Part shown: positions 16,549 through 24,727 of the stretch, in pieces
Layout: each line of letters starts with the position of its first letter
How positions within the stretch are numbered: position 1 is the stretch's first letter
NCBI GenBank assembly: GCA_051859045.1
Contig: JBHYGK010000056.1
Location: 1-64,000, forward strand
DNA from: JBHYGK01 sp051859045
GTDB taxonomy: Bacteria; Pseudomonadota; Gammaproteobacteria; Xanthomonadales; Xanthomonadaceae
Direction: 5' to 3'
DNA: 64,000 nucleotides
Notes under the pieces: model-generated
Told to the model about the DNA's origin: nothing
The model's input: only the letters and a program-made list of their open reading frames with translations
Databases searched by the model: none
Position numbers and translations under genes: made by a program

Positions 16549-17730
16549 TCAGGGCTTGCGCAGGTAGCGGCCGCCGTCGGCGACCACGTGGCCTTCCAGC
16601 TCCATGAGCAGCAGGATGGAGGACGCATCCCCCATCGTCAACCCGGCACGCACGGCCAGGGCCTCGGGCGACTGCGGCCCGTCGGCCAGCGGCTCCCACA
16701 GCCGGCGCTGCAGCGGGTCGGCCGGCGCGGCGCGGCCCGCCGGCCCCTCCGCCGGGCGGCCGGGGGCGTCGAGCCGCCCCCGCAGGGCCCCGGCCAGCGC
16801 CCGCGACGCCTCGGCCAGCACCGCCACCACCTCGTCCGGCGACTCCACCAGCGCCGCCCCCTGCCGGATCAGCGCGTGGCAGCCCCGGGCCTTGAGGTTG
16901 TCGATGGCCCCGGGCAGGGCGAACACCTCGCGCCCGGCCTCGGCCGCCAGCCGGCCGGTGATCAGCGCCCCGGAGCGCTGCGCGGCCTCGACGACCAGCG
17001 TGCCCAGGGCGAGTCCGGCGATGACCCGGTTGCGGCGCGGGAAGCGCCAGGCCTCCGGCGGGGTGCCGGGCGGGTCCTCGGCGACGACCAGCCCGTCGCG
17101 CTCCAGGGCCTGCTGCAGCGCCGCGTGGCCGGCGGGGAAGGCCCGGTCCGGGCCGCAGCCGATCACCGCGACGCTGGCGCCCCCGGCCGCCAGCGCGGCG
17201 CGGTGCGCGGCCGCGTCGACCCCGCTGGCGAGGCCGCTGGTGACGACCAGGCCGGCCTCGGCGAAGGCGCGGGCGAAGGCCGCGGCGTGGCGCAGGCCCG
17301 CCGCCGTCGGGGCGCGGCTGCCCACCACGGCCACCTGGGGCCGCCAGGCCAGCGCCGGGTCGCCGGCGAGGAAGAGCAGGGCCGGGGGTGACGGGGCGAG
17401 ACGGAGCAGCGCGGGGTAGTCGGGGTCGCCCCAGCCGAGCAGCCGCCGGCCCGGGCGCTCCTGCCAGGCGCGGGCCGCGCGCAGGCGCCCGGGGTCGGGG
17501 CGGGCCAGCGCCGCCAGCACCTCCTCGCCGAGGCCCGCGGCCGCCCAGGCCGGCGGGCCGCCGCCGAGCGCGGCGGCGGGATGCGGGTGGGCCTCGAGCA
17601 GGCGCCGCAACGGCCCGCCCTGGGCCCCCGCGCAGGCGAAGCGGCGCAGGGCCTCGTCATCGTCCGCGGCGCGCTCGGCGGTGGGGGCGGTGTGTGGGGC
17701 AGGGGCGATGCTGGGCGGGATCGAGGCCAT
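16549..17730 (-). CDS. dprA: DNA processing protein DprA
   Basis: 393 aa. An N-terminal helical region is followed by the Rossmann-like DprA core: WGDPDYPALL, VAVVGSRAPTAAG, SGLASGVDAAAH, VIGCGPD, FPRRNRVIAGL and VEAAQRSGALIT. It ends in a winged-helix DprA C-terminal domain (PLADGPQSPEALAVRAGL). The protein loads RecA on incoming single-stranded DNA during natural transformation. The start at 17730 (MASIPPS) is preferred; upstream codons are Arg-rich and fall in the gap to the LysM gene. The cluster LysM-dprA-smg-topA in this order is typical of xanthomonads. Confidence 0.95.
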   Translation of the reverse strand: MASIPPSIAPAPHTAPTAERAADDDEALRRFACAGAQGGPLRRLLEAHPHPAAALGGGPPAWAAAGLGEEVLAALARPDPGRLRAARAWQERPGRRLLGWGDPDYPALLRLAPSPPALLFLAGDPALAWRPQVAVVGSRAPTAAGLRHAAAFARAFAEAGLVVTSGLASGVDAAAHRAALAAGGASVAVIGCGPDRAFPAGHAALQQALERDGLVVAEDPPGTPPEAWRFPRRNRVIAGLALGTLVVEAAQRSGALITGRLAAEAGREVFALPGAIDNLKARGCHALIRQGAALVESPDEVVAVLAEASRALAGALRGRLDAPGRPAEGPAGRAAPADPLQRRLWEPLADGPQSPEALAVRAGLTMGDASSILLLMELEGHVVADGGRYLRKP

Positions 17731-17842
17731 GCCGGCAGCGTGCCCGCACGGGCGGCCCCGCCGCCGTCGGAGGGAGCCCCGTTGCGGGGTCGTCCGGCCC
17801 GGGCCGCGGGGGTCGTCCGCGCCCCGCCGGAGCCCGGACGCA

Positions 17843-17868
17843 CGCGCGGCGCCCGAAGGCGCCGCGCG
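17843..17868 (-). terminator. Hairpin terminator after the LysM gene
   Basis: CGCGCGGCGCC, loop CGAA, GGCGCCGCGCG: an 11-bp perfect stem 35 bp past the LysM stop on the minus strand, in the 172-bp gap before dprA. The rest of the gap shows nothing else I can name. Confidence 0.6.
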
Positions 17869-17902
17869 GGGTGTCACGGAGGTGCGCCGACGGCGCCGGG
17901 GA

Positions 17903-19027
17903 TCACTCCTCGGCGTCGGGGTGCTTGGCCTGGTAGCCCACGCCGACCTGGCGGATGGTCGTCATGACCAGGCCGTAGCTGACGTTGTCGAAGGTCTTGA
18001 AGACCATGACGTGGCCGGCGAACTCGTCCGGCAGCTGGACGGCGCTGCGGCGGGCCGCCATCGGGGTCGCGCCGGCGACGCGGTCGGGCGTGACCGAGCC
18101 GCCGCGCCAGAGCGAGAACACCGTGCCGTTGTCGATGCCGTCGCGGGCGCCGACGTCGAGCGCGATGACCTGGCGGCCACCGGCATAGCGGTAGCCGTCG
18201 GTGACCGCGAGCACGCGCGCCTCGGCATCGCCGCGGGCGGCATGCGGCACGAACTGCAGGTCGAAGGCCTGCGGCTCGACCGGCAGCAGGCGGTCGCCTT
18301 CGCGGACCTCCAGGCCCTGGTCCTGCATCACGACCGTGGTGGTCTCGCCGGAGATCCGGGTGACCAGGGCGGTGCCCAGGTCGACCAGCTCGTAGCCGAG
18401 GAACTCGCCCTCGCCGGTGTCGGCCGCGTCGCTCCAGTAGTTCTGCCAGTTCTGGCGCTGCACCGCGCCGCGCTGGTCGAGCATCCCGTTGCGCATGCGG
18501 TCGGCCTCGCGGCCCGGGTCGTTGCGCATGAAGCGCACGCTCGGGCGCATCACGCGGAAGCGCTGGCCCTCCTGGGCGCCGTCGAGGCCGCGCACGTAGG
18601 CGGCGTAGCCGGCGGCGCTGCGCAGGCGGTCCTCCTCGAGGCCGACCACGTAGGGCAGGCCCTCGATGGTGTCGACCACGCGGTGCTTCTTGAGGAAGTC
18701 CTCGACGTCCGCGAGCGGGATGGCGTCGATGGCGTCCGCGGTGCGCGGGCCGGCCTCGACGCTGCCCTGCGGGCGGCCGTTGAGGTAGGCCAGGCTGATC
18801 ACGTCACCCGGGAAGATCAGGTGCGGATTCTCGATCTGCGGGTTGGCCTGCCAGATCTCGGGCCACAGCCAGGGCTTCTGGAGGAAGCGCCCCGCGATGT
18901 CCCAGAGCGTGTCGCCACGCTGGACGGTGTAGGTGTCCGGGTGGCCGTCGACCATGTCCTGCGACACGGCATGGGACCCGATGGTGAGCGCCGCGACGGC
19001 GCAGACTGCAAGAAGGCGTTTAATCAT
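17903..19027 (-). CDS. LysM domain peptidoglycan-associated protein
   Basis: 374 aa. Signal peptide (IKRLLAVCAVAALTIGSHA, 2-20), then one LysM module (DTYTVQRGDTLWDIAGRFLQ, with PEIWQANPQIENP and LIFPGDVISL, about 31-80). The rest is a conserved domain of unknown fold that occurs with LysM in xanthomonads and other gammaproteobacteria next to dprA or def. LysM binds peptidoglycan glycan strands, so the protein is presumably periplasmic. Divergent from def, with a 140-bp gap holding candidate promoters for both. Confidence 0.9.
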   Translation of the reverse strand: MIKRLLAVCAVAALTIGSHAVSQDMVDGHPDTYTVQRGDTLWDIAGRFLQKPWLWPEIWQANPQIENPHLIFPGDVISLAYLNGRPQGSVEAGPRTADAIDAIPLADVEDFLKKHRVVDTIEGLPYVVGLEEDRLRSAAGYAAYVRGLDGAQEGQRFRVMRPSVRFMRNDPGREADRMRNGMLDQRGAVQRQNWQNYWSDAADTGEGEFLGYELVDLGTALVTRISGETTTVVMQDQGLEVREGDRLLPVEPQAFDLQFVPHAARGDAEARVLAVTDGYRYAGGRQVIALDVGARDGIDNGTVFSLWRGGSVTPDRVAGATPMAARRSAVQLPDEFAGHVMVFKTFDNVSYGLVMTTIRQVGVGYQAKHPDAEE

Positions 19028-19067
19028 GATGGCTAACTACCTGATTTTCCCCGGACAGGCGCAGGCC

Positions 19068-19098
19068 ACTATAGAGCATTCCGCGCGGCGTATGGCAA
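19068..19098 (-). promoter_or_regulatory. Candidate sigma-70 promoter for the LysM gene
   Basis: On the minus strand TTGCCA (19093-19098) is followed by TCTATA at 17-bp spacing (or TATAGT at 19 bp). Transcription would start about 35 nt before the start codon. On the plus strand a TAGAAT at 19111-19116 may serve def, without a clear -35. Confidence 0.5.
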
Positions 19099-19167
19099 GC
19101 GATCCCGCGATAGAATGCGCTCCCTGTCCCCATTGACCGATCGGGCACCCGCCCCGACATCCCCGCC

Positions 19168-19686
19168 ATGGCCCTGCTCCCCATCCTTGAATTCCCCGAT
19201 CCCCGCCTGCGGACCGTCGCCACGCCCGTGGACGTGGTCGACGACGCCCTGCGGGGCCTGATCGACGACATGTTCGAGACCATGTACGACGCCCCCGGCA
19301 TCGGCCTGGCCGCCTCGCAGGTGGACGTGCACCGGCGCCTGCTGGTGCTGGACGTGAGCGAGGACAAGTCCCGGCCACAGGTCTTCATCAACCCCGAGAT
19401 CGTCGAGCAGCGCGGCCGCCAGACCTGCCAGGAGGGCTGCCTGTCGGTCCCGGGCATCTACGCCGACGTCGACCGCGCCGAGTGGATCCGCGTGCGCGCG
19501 CTCGACCGCGACGGCCAGGCCTTCGAGATCGAGGCCGACGGCCTGCTGGCGGTGTGCATCCAGCACGAGATGGACCACCTGGCCGGCAAGGTCTTCGTGG
19601 ACTACCTCTCGCCGCTGAAGCGCGACATGGTCCGCAAGAAGCTCGACAAGGCCCGCCGCGCCGCCGCCCCCGCCGACGCCGGCTGA
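19168..19686 (+). CDS. def: Peptide deformylase
   Basis: 172 aa, standard size. All three family motifs are intact: GIGLAASQ (44-51), EGCLS with metal ligand Cys91, and HEMDH (133-137) with the two His ligands and catalytic Glu134. It removes the formyl group from nascent proteins. Followed by fmt after 3 bp, so the enzymes that add and remove the formyl group are co-transcribed. Confidence 0.98.
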   Translation: MALLPILEFPDPRLRTVATPVDVVDDALRGLIDDMFETMYDAPGIGLAASQVDVHRRLLVLDVSEDKSRPQVFINPEIVEQRGRQTCQEGCLSVPGIYADVDRAEWIRVRALDRDGQAFEIEADGLLAVCIQHEMDHLAGKVFVDYLSPLKRDMVRKKLDKARRAAAPADAG

Positions 19687-19689
19687 CGC

Positions 19690-20619
19690 GTGGCCGCCCT
19701 GAGGATCGTCTTCGCCGGCACCCCGGCCTTCGCGGTGCCCAGCCTGCGCGCCGCCGCCGCCCGCGGCGAGGTGGTCGCGGTGTACACCCAGCCCGACCGC
19801 CCGGCCGGCCGCGGCCGCCAGCCCCAGGCCTCGCCGGTGAAGCTGGCCGCGCTCGAGCTCGGCCTGCCGGTGCTGCAGCCCGAGACCCTGCGCGACGCCG
19901 GGGCCCAGGCCGCGCTGGCCGCGCTGCGCCCGGACCTGATGGTGGTGGTGGCCTACGGGCTGATCCTGCCGCCGGCCGTGCTGGCGATTCCCGTCCACGG
20001 CTGCTGGAACGTGCACGCCTCGCTGCTGCCGCGCTGGCGCGGCGCCGCCCCGATCCAGCGCGCCATCGAGGCCGGCGACGCCGCCTCGGGCGTGTGCCTG
20101 ATGCAGATGGAGAAGGGCCTGGACACCGGGCCGGTGCTGCTCGAGTTGCCCACCGCGCTCACCCCCGACGAGACCGGCGGCTCGCTGCACGACCGCCTCG
20201 CCGCGATGGGCGCCCAGGTGGCGGCCGACGGCCTGGGCCTGCTGCGCGCCGGCCTCAAGCCGCGTCCGCAGCCGCAGCCGGCCGAGGGCGTCACCTACGC
20301 CCACAAGCTCGACAAGGCCGAGGCCCGGCTCGACTGGGCGCAGCCGGCGCCCGCGCTGGAGCGCAAGGTGCGCGCGTTCGATCCCTGGCCGGTGGCCGAG
20401 GCCGCGCTGGCTGGCGAGCGCGTGCGCATCCACGCCGCGCGCGCCGTCGAGGGCGTGCCGGGGGCCGCGCCGGGCACGGTGCTGGCGGCCACCCGCGACG
20501 GCATCGACGTGGCCTGCGGCGAGGGCGCGCTGCGCCTGCTGCAGGTCCAGCGCGACGGCGGCCGCGCGATGGCCGCCGCCGATTTCCTCAACGCCCGCCC
20601 GCTGCAGGCCGGCGCGTGA
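19690..20619 (+). CDS. fmt: Methionyl-tRNA formyltransferase
   Basis: 309 aa. The N-terminal formyltransferase domain shows VFAGTPAFAVP (8-18) and the catalytic block NVHASLLPRWRGAAP with the Asn/His pair and following SLLPRWRG loop; the C-terminal OB-like tRNA-binding domain starts near residue 205. Translation starts at GTG (19690), 3 bp after def, and the stop overlaps the rsmB start by four bases (GTGA). Confidence 0.98.
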   Translation: MAALRIVFAGTPAFAVPSLRAAAARGEVVAVYTQPDRPAGRGRQPQASPVKLAALELGLPVLQPETLRDAGAQAALAALRPDLMVVVAYGLILPPAVLAIPVHGCWNVHASLLPRWRGAAPIQRAIEAGDAASGVCLMQMEKGLDTGPVLLELPTALTPDETGGSLHDRLAAMGAQVAADGLGLLRAGLKPRPQPQPAEGVTYAHKLDKAEARLDWAQPAPALERKVRAFDPWPVAEAALAGERVRIHAARAVEGVPGAAPGTVLAATRDGIDVACGEGALRLLQVQRDGGRAMAAADFLNARPLQAGA

Positions 20620-21929
20620 GCGCCCCCGCGCAGGCGGCCGGCAGCGCGCCGCGGGTGGTCGCCGCGAGCGTGCTGCACGCGGTGCTCGACGAAGGCCGCT
20701 CGCTCAAGGCCAGCCTGGCCGTGGCCCTGCCGGGCCTGCCCGACCCGCGCGACCGCGCGCTGGTCGAGGCGATCTGCTTCGAGGCGCTGCGCCACCGCGG
20801 CGTGCACGAGCACGCGCTGGGCCAGTGGCTGCAGCGCCCGCTCGGCGCCCGCGACGCGAAGGTCCACCGCCTGCTGCTGGCGGGGCTCGCGCAGCGCGCG
20901 CTCGGCCTGCCCGCGCACGCCGCGGTCGCGGCCAGCGTCGAGGCCGCCCGCGCGCTCGGCGCGCCGCACCTCGCCGGCCTGGTCAACGCCGTGCTGCGCC
21001 GCGCCTACCGCGAGACCCCGGCGCCGCCCACCGACGAGGCCACCCGCCACAGCCACCCGGCCTGGCTGCTCGACCGCCTCGCCGCCGCGTGGCCGGCCGA
21101 GCGCGAGGCGCTGCTGGAGGCCAACAACCAGCCCGCGCCGACCTGGCTGCGGGTCAACCGCCGCGCCGGCACCCGCGAGGCCTACGCCGCGCGCCTCGCC
21201 GAGGCCGGCATCGCCGCCAGCGCGCCCGAGGGCTTCCCCGACGCGCTGGTGCTCGAGGCCCGGATGAACCCCGAGCGCCTGCCGGGCTGGGCCGAGGGCG
21301 CGTGCTCGGTGCAGGACGGCGCGGCGCAGCGCGTGGCCGCGCTGCTCGACCCGCGCGACGGCGAGCGCGTGCTCGACGCCTGCGCGGCGCCCGGCGGCAA
21401 GGCCGCCCACCTGCGCGAGCGCGCGGCGCTCGACCTCACCGCCCTCGACATCGGCCCCGAGCGCCTGCAGCGCGTGCGCGAAACCCTCGCCCGGCTCGGC
21501 CTGGCCGAGGGCGTGCGCCTGGTCGCGGCGGACGCCGCCGAGCCCGGGCGCTGGTGGGACGGCCGGCCGTTCGACGCGATCGTGCTCGACGCGCCGTGCT
21601 CGGCCACCGGCATCCTGCGCCGCCAGCCGGACGTGAAGTGGCACCGCCGCGACGAGGACATCCCCGCGCTGGCCGCCCTGCAGGCGCGCCTGCTGGACGC
21701 GCTGTGGACGACGCTGCGCCCCGGCGGCCGGCTGCTCTACGCCACCTGCTCGGTGCTGCCCGACGAGAACCAGCGCCAGGTCGAGGCCTTCCTGGCCCGC
21801 ACGCCCGACGCGGCGGCGCAGCCGCTGGGCGAGGCCGAGGGCCGCCCGGCGGGTCCGGGGCGCCAGCGCCTGCCGGGCGACGCGGGGACGGACGGGTTCT
21901 TCTACGCGCTGCTGCGCAAGGCGGCCTGA
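20616..21929 (+). CDS. rsmB: 16S rRNA m5C967 methyltransferase RsmB
   Basis: 437 aa. An N-terminal NusB-like RNA-binding domain (about 1-140) precedes the SAM domain: motif I DACAAPGGKAAHL, motif IV LDAPCSATG with one catalytic Cys, motif VI ATCSVLPDENQ with the second. The target preference region RRQPDVKWHRR is present. The start is GTG at 20616 overlapping the fmt stop, which keeps the family-typical N-terminus; longer in-frame extension would run antiframe through fmt. In many gammaproteobacteria trkA follows directly; here a glycosylation cassette intervenes. Confidence 0.96.
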   Translation: MSAPAQAAGSAPRVVAASVLHAVLDEGRSLKASLAVALPGLPDPRDRALVEAICFEALRHRGVHEHALGQWLQRPLGARDAKVHRLLLAGLAQRALGLPAHAAVAASVEAARALGAPHLAGLVNAVLRRAYRETPAPPTDEATRHSHPAWLLDRLAAAWPAEREALLEANNQPAPTWLRVNRRAGTREAYAARLAEAGIAASAPEGFPDALVLEARMNPERLPGWAEGACSVQDGAAQRVAALLDPRDGERVLDACAAPGGKAAHLRERAALDLTALDIGPERLQRVRETLARLGLAEGVRLVAADAAEPGRWWDGRPFDAIVLDAPCSATGILRRQPDVKWHRRDEDIPALAALQARLLDALWTTLRPGGRLLYATCSVLPDENQRQVEAFLARTPDAAAQPLGEAEGRPAGPGRQRLPGDAGTDGFFYALLRKAA

Positions 21930-21964
21930 GCCGGCCGTCGGAGACAGCCGCCCCGCGCGCGGCC

Positions 21965-22825
21965 TCAGGCCGCGGTCGCGCCGCGCGTCGCGCGCAGGTC
22001 GGGCAGCGGGTGCGCCGCGAAGTCGGCGAGGTGCTGGTCGACGCCGCGCGCGCAGCGCGTGCGCCGCTCGGCCAGCGACTCGGCCAGCAGCGCGTCGTTC
22101 GGGCTCGCGCCGTCGAGGTGCCGCTCGCGGTGGTGCAGGTGGATCGCCAGCCCCGCCGCGCGCAGCTGCAGGCAGGCGATGCCCGCGTGCCAGCCGCGCC
22201 AGGCCAGCTCCTCGTCCTCGCGGCCCCAGCCCTCCATCCGCTCGTCGAAGCCGTTGACGCGCAGCAGGTCGGCGCGCCACCAGCTCTGGTTGCAGGTCTT
22301 CACCGCGTGCGGCCGGCCGCCGTGGCGGTCGAGGTAGCGGCGCGCCAGCGCCGGGATGCGCAGGCAGTGGCGGCGGCGCTCCAGCCCGCCGGTCAGCAGG
22401 CCCGGCACGTAGCCGGGCTCGGCCAGCATGCGCTCGCGGCTCGCGGGCGTGGTCATCAGCCGCGAGCCCTGCAGCATCGCGCCGGGACGGGCGAAGGCCA
22501 GGTGGTCGGCGATGAAGCGCGGATGCATGACCATGTCGCCGTCGATCATCACCAGGTACTCGCCCGAGGCCGCGGCGATGGCGCGGTTGCGCGAGCGCGC
22601 GACGCGGAAGCCGGTGTCCTCCTGCCAGCTGTGCAGCAGCCGGCACGGGAAGCCCGGCGCGAGCCGCTCGAGCAGCGCGCGGGTGGCCGGGCCCGAGCCG
22701 TCGTCGGCGACGACGACCTCGTCGGGGATCCGGGTCTGCAGCGCGACGCTGGCCAGGACGCGCTCCAGCGCGGCCTCCCAGTTGTAGGTCGTGACGAGCA
22801 GGGTGACGGTGCGCGGGGTGGTCAT
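21965..22825 (-). CDS. Family 2 glycosyltransferase with GT7-like C-terminal motif
   Basis: 286 aa. GT-A fold: LLVTTYNWEAALERVL at the start, VVADDGSG (about 40-47), and the metal-binding MIDGDMV (about 92-98). The C-terminal motif FDERMEGWGREDEELAWR is the GWGxED signature of galactosyl/GalNAc-transferase-type domains (Glyco_transf_7C). It probably transfers a hexose or N-acetylhexosamine onto LPS or another envelope glycan; the acceptor is unknown. Its start overlaps the stop of the next GT2 gene by four bases (ATGA), so the two are translated together. Confidence 0.88.
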   Translation of the reverse strand: MTTPRTVTLLVTTYNWEAALERVLASVALQTRIPDEVVVADDGSGPATRALLERLAPGFPCRLLHSWQEDTGFRVARSRNRAIAAASGEYLVMIDGDMVMHPRFIADHLAFARPGAMLQGSRLMTTPASRERMLAEPGYVPGLLTGGLERRRHCLRIPALARRYLDRHGGRPHAVKTCNQSWWRADLLRVNGFDERMEGWGREDEELAWRGWHAGIACLQLRAAGLAIHLHHRERHLDGASPNDALLAESLAERRTRCARGVDQHLADFAAHPLPDLRATRGATAA

Positions 22826-23586
22826 GCCCGGGGGGCCTCGCGGAGCAGGTCGTACTTCAGGCGGGCATAGCGCGCGTGCAGGCGGTGGAAGGCCCAGCCA
22901 CCGGCGCCGTCGACGATGCCGCCGCGCAGCAGCAGGTTCTTGCCGAGGTAGGCCAGCGCGGCCAGCGCGCCGCGGCCCGGGGCCGCGCGGCGGCCGCGCG
23001 CGCGCTGCGCGTCGGCCCACAGCCGGGCGTAGCGCTCGAGCTTGGCCCAGTACTCCTCGGCGTCGCGCGCGGTGTCGTGCTCCAGCGCGATCGCGCTGCG
23101 CGCCACGCGCGCGCCGGCGGTGTCGAGCCGCTCGTGCACCGGCTGCAGCTCGTGGCGCAGGTGGGCGCGGAACAGGCGCTCCACCGGCTCGCGGGCGAAG
23201 CTGCCCGCGCGCATCCGGTGGCCGAGGAAGTGCACGCGGCGCAGCAGGATGAAGACGTCGGCCGAGGCGGGCCGCGCGGTCTCGAACAGCGCCAGCAGCG
23301 CGGCCTGCGCCGCGGGCTCGAGCCACTCATCGGCGTCCAGCAGCAGCACCCACGGCTGCGCGGCGAGCGAGATGGCCAGGTTCTTCTGCGCCGCGAAGCC
23401 CAGCCAGGCCTGGTGCACCACGCGGGCGCCGGCGGCGGTGGCGCGCGCGACGGTGTCGTCGGTGGAGCCGGAGTCGACCACGACGACCTCGCGGCACACC
23501 GCGGCCATCGAACGCACGCAGCGCTCGATGCGGTCGGCTTCGTTGAGCGTGATCACGACCCCGGAGAGGGGCGGCAGCTGGCGCAT
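22822..23586 (-). CDS. Family 2 glycosyltransferase, WaaE/KdtX-like
   Basis: 254 aa. It begins SGVVITLNEADRIERCVRSM, has VVVDSGSTDDT (nucleotide-sugar site) and LLLDADEWLEP (metal-binding DxD region). The arrangement, with the ITLNEA start and DADEW motif, is that of WaaE-like LPS inner-core beta-1,4-glucosyltransferases. A role in LPS core assembly is inferred from the family. Start at 23586 because an upstream extension of 18 codons would pass through the palindromic promoter region. First gene of the minus-strand pair. Confidence 0.88.
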   Translation of the reverse strand: MRQLPPLSGVVITLNEADRIERCVRSMAAVCREVVVVDSGSTDDTVARATAAGARVVHQAWLGFAAQKNLAISLAAQPWVLLLDADEWLEPAAQAALLALFETARPASADVFILLRRVHFLGHRMRAGSFAREPVERLFRAHLRHELQPVHERLDTAGARVARSAIALEHDTARDAEEYWAKLERYARLWADAQRARGRRAAPGRGALAALAYLGKNLLLRGGIVDGAGGWAFHRLHARYARLKYDLLREAPRA

Positions 23587-23599
23587 GGCGGGGGCGGTC

Positions 23600-23638
23600 G
23601 GGGCGGGAGGCCGCAGTATAGTGTCGGCCTCCCGCCCC
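23600..23638. promoter_or_regulatory. Perfect 14-bp inverted repeat enclosing overlapping divergent -10 elements
   Basis: GGGGCGGGAGGCCG (23600-23613), loop CAGTATAGTGT, CGGCCTCCCGCCCC (23625-23638). The loop reads TATAGT on the plus strand (23617-23622, towards the GT4 gene) and TATACT on the minus strand (23615-23620, towards the GT2 pair), overlapping by four bases. Predicted starts fall 22-26 nt before the two start codons. It could act as an operator, or the two promoters could exclude each other. Confidence 0.6.
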
Positions 23639-23654
23639 ACGCCGCCCCTCGCGC

Positions 23655-24665
23655 ATGCGCATCGTCCACCTGCTGCTCACCTCGCGCTTCGCCGGCAGCG
23701 AACGCCACGCGCTGGAGCTCGCCGCCGCCCAGGCCGAGGCCGGCCACGAGGTGCACCTGGTGCTGCGCCGCGCCGGCGCCGCCGGGCGGCCGGACGCGAT
23801 CGCGCACCGGGTGGCCGCGGGCGTCGCGGTGCACGTGGTGCCGGACTGGCTCGCGCCCTGGCATGCGCGGCGGCTGCTGCGCCGGCTGCGGCCGGAGGTC
23901 GGGCACGCCCACCTCAGCGGCGGCTGCCGGGCGCTGCGCGGGCTGCAGGGCGTCGTCGGGCTGCGCCTGGCGACCCTGCACATCGCCTACAAGCCGCGCC
24001 AGCACGCCCACCTCGACGCGCTCGTCGCGATCGCGCCCTGGCAGCTCGAGGCCCTGCCGCCGGCGCTGCGCGCGCGCAGCACCCAGGTCGACAACTGGAC
24101 CCTGCCCAACCCGCCCGCGGCCGACGCGCGCGCGCGCCTGCGCGCCGCGCACGGCCTCGCCGACGACGCCCGCGTCATCGGCGCGCTGGGCCGGGTCGAG
24201 GACTCCAAGGGGCTCGACGTGCTGGTGGAGGCCTTCGCGCGCGCGGCCATCCCCGGCGCGCGGCTGGTCATCGTCGGCCACGGCCGGGCCTGGGACGCGC
24301 TCCGCGCCCGCGCGCCCTCGGGCGTGCTGATGCCGGGCTTCGCCGACCGGCCGCAGGACTGGCTGGCGGCCTTCGACGTGTTCTGCTCGGCCGCGCGCTC
24401 GGAGCCCTTCGGCCTGGTGCTGCTCGAGGCGCTGCAGGCCGGGCTGCCGGTGGTGGCCAGCGCCAGCGAGGGCGCCCGCCACCTGGCCGCGGCGATCGGC
24501 CGGCCGCTGGTGCCCGTCGGCGACGCAGGCGCGCTGGCCGCGGCCCTGCGCGAGGCGGTCGATGCGCCGCGCGTGGACGGCGAGGCGCGGGTCGCGCCGT
24601 ACCGGATCGGGCCGAAGGTGGCCGCGATCGAGGCCTTCTACCGGGCCCGCCTCGCGGCGCGCTGA
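23655..24665 (+). CDS. Family 4 glycosyltransferase
   Basis: 336 aa, GT-B fold. N-terminal domain: MRIVHLLLTSRFAGSERHALELA. The C-terminal domain has the donor-binding region: GALGRVEDSKGLDVLVEAF, then ARSEPFGLVLLEALQAGLPVVAS with the conserved E-x7-E pair (EPFGLVLLE). Members transfer sugars from nucleotide donors with retention. The neighbourhood suggests LPS core or capsule. Divergent from the GT2 pair; the methyltransferase follows 62 bp later with its own -10 element. Confidence 0.9.
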   Translation: MRIVHLLLTSRFAGSERHALELAAAQAEAGHEVHLVLRRAGAAGRPDAIAHRVAAGVAVHVVPDWLAPWHARRLLRRLRPEVGHAHLSGGCRALRGLQGVVGLRLATLHIAYKPRQHAHLDALVAIAPWQLEALPPALRARSTQVDNWTLPNPPAADARARLRAAHGLADDARVIGALGRVEDSKGLDVLVEAFARAAIPGARLVIVGHGRAWDALRARAPSGVLMPGFADRPQDWLAAFDVFCSAARSEPFGLVLLEALQAGLPVVASASEGARHLAAAIGRPLVPVGDAGALAAALREAVDAPRVDGEARVAPYRIGPKVAAIEAFYRARLAAR

Positions 24666-24715
24666 CGGGGCCGGCCTCGGGGCCGGGCCGGGTCGACGCC
24701 CGCCCGCGGGCTGGC

Positions 24716-24721
24716 TACGCT
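24716..24721 (+). promoter_or_regulatory. Candidate -10 (TACGCT) giving a leaderless methyltransferase mRNA
   Basis: TACGCT ends seven bases before the ATG at 24728, placing the start of transcription at the A of the start codon. No Shine-Dalgarno sequence is visible (TGCGGAC precedes the ATG). Confidence 0.4.
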
Positions 24722-24727
24722 GCGGAC

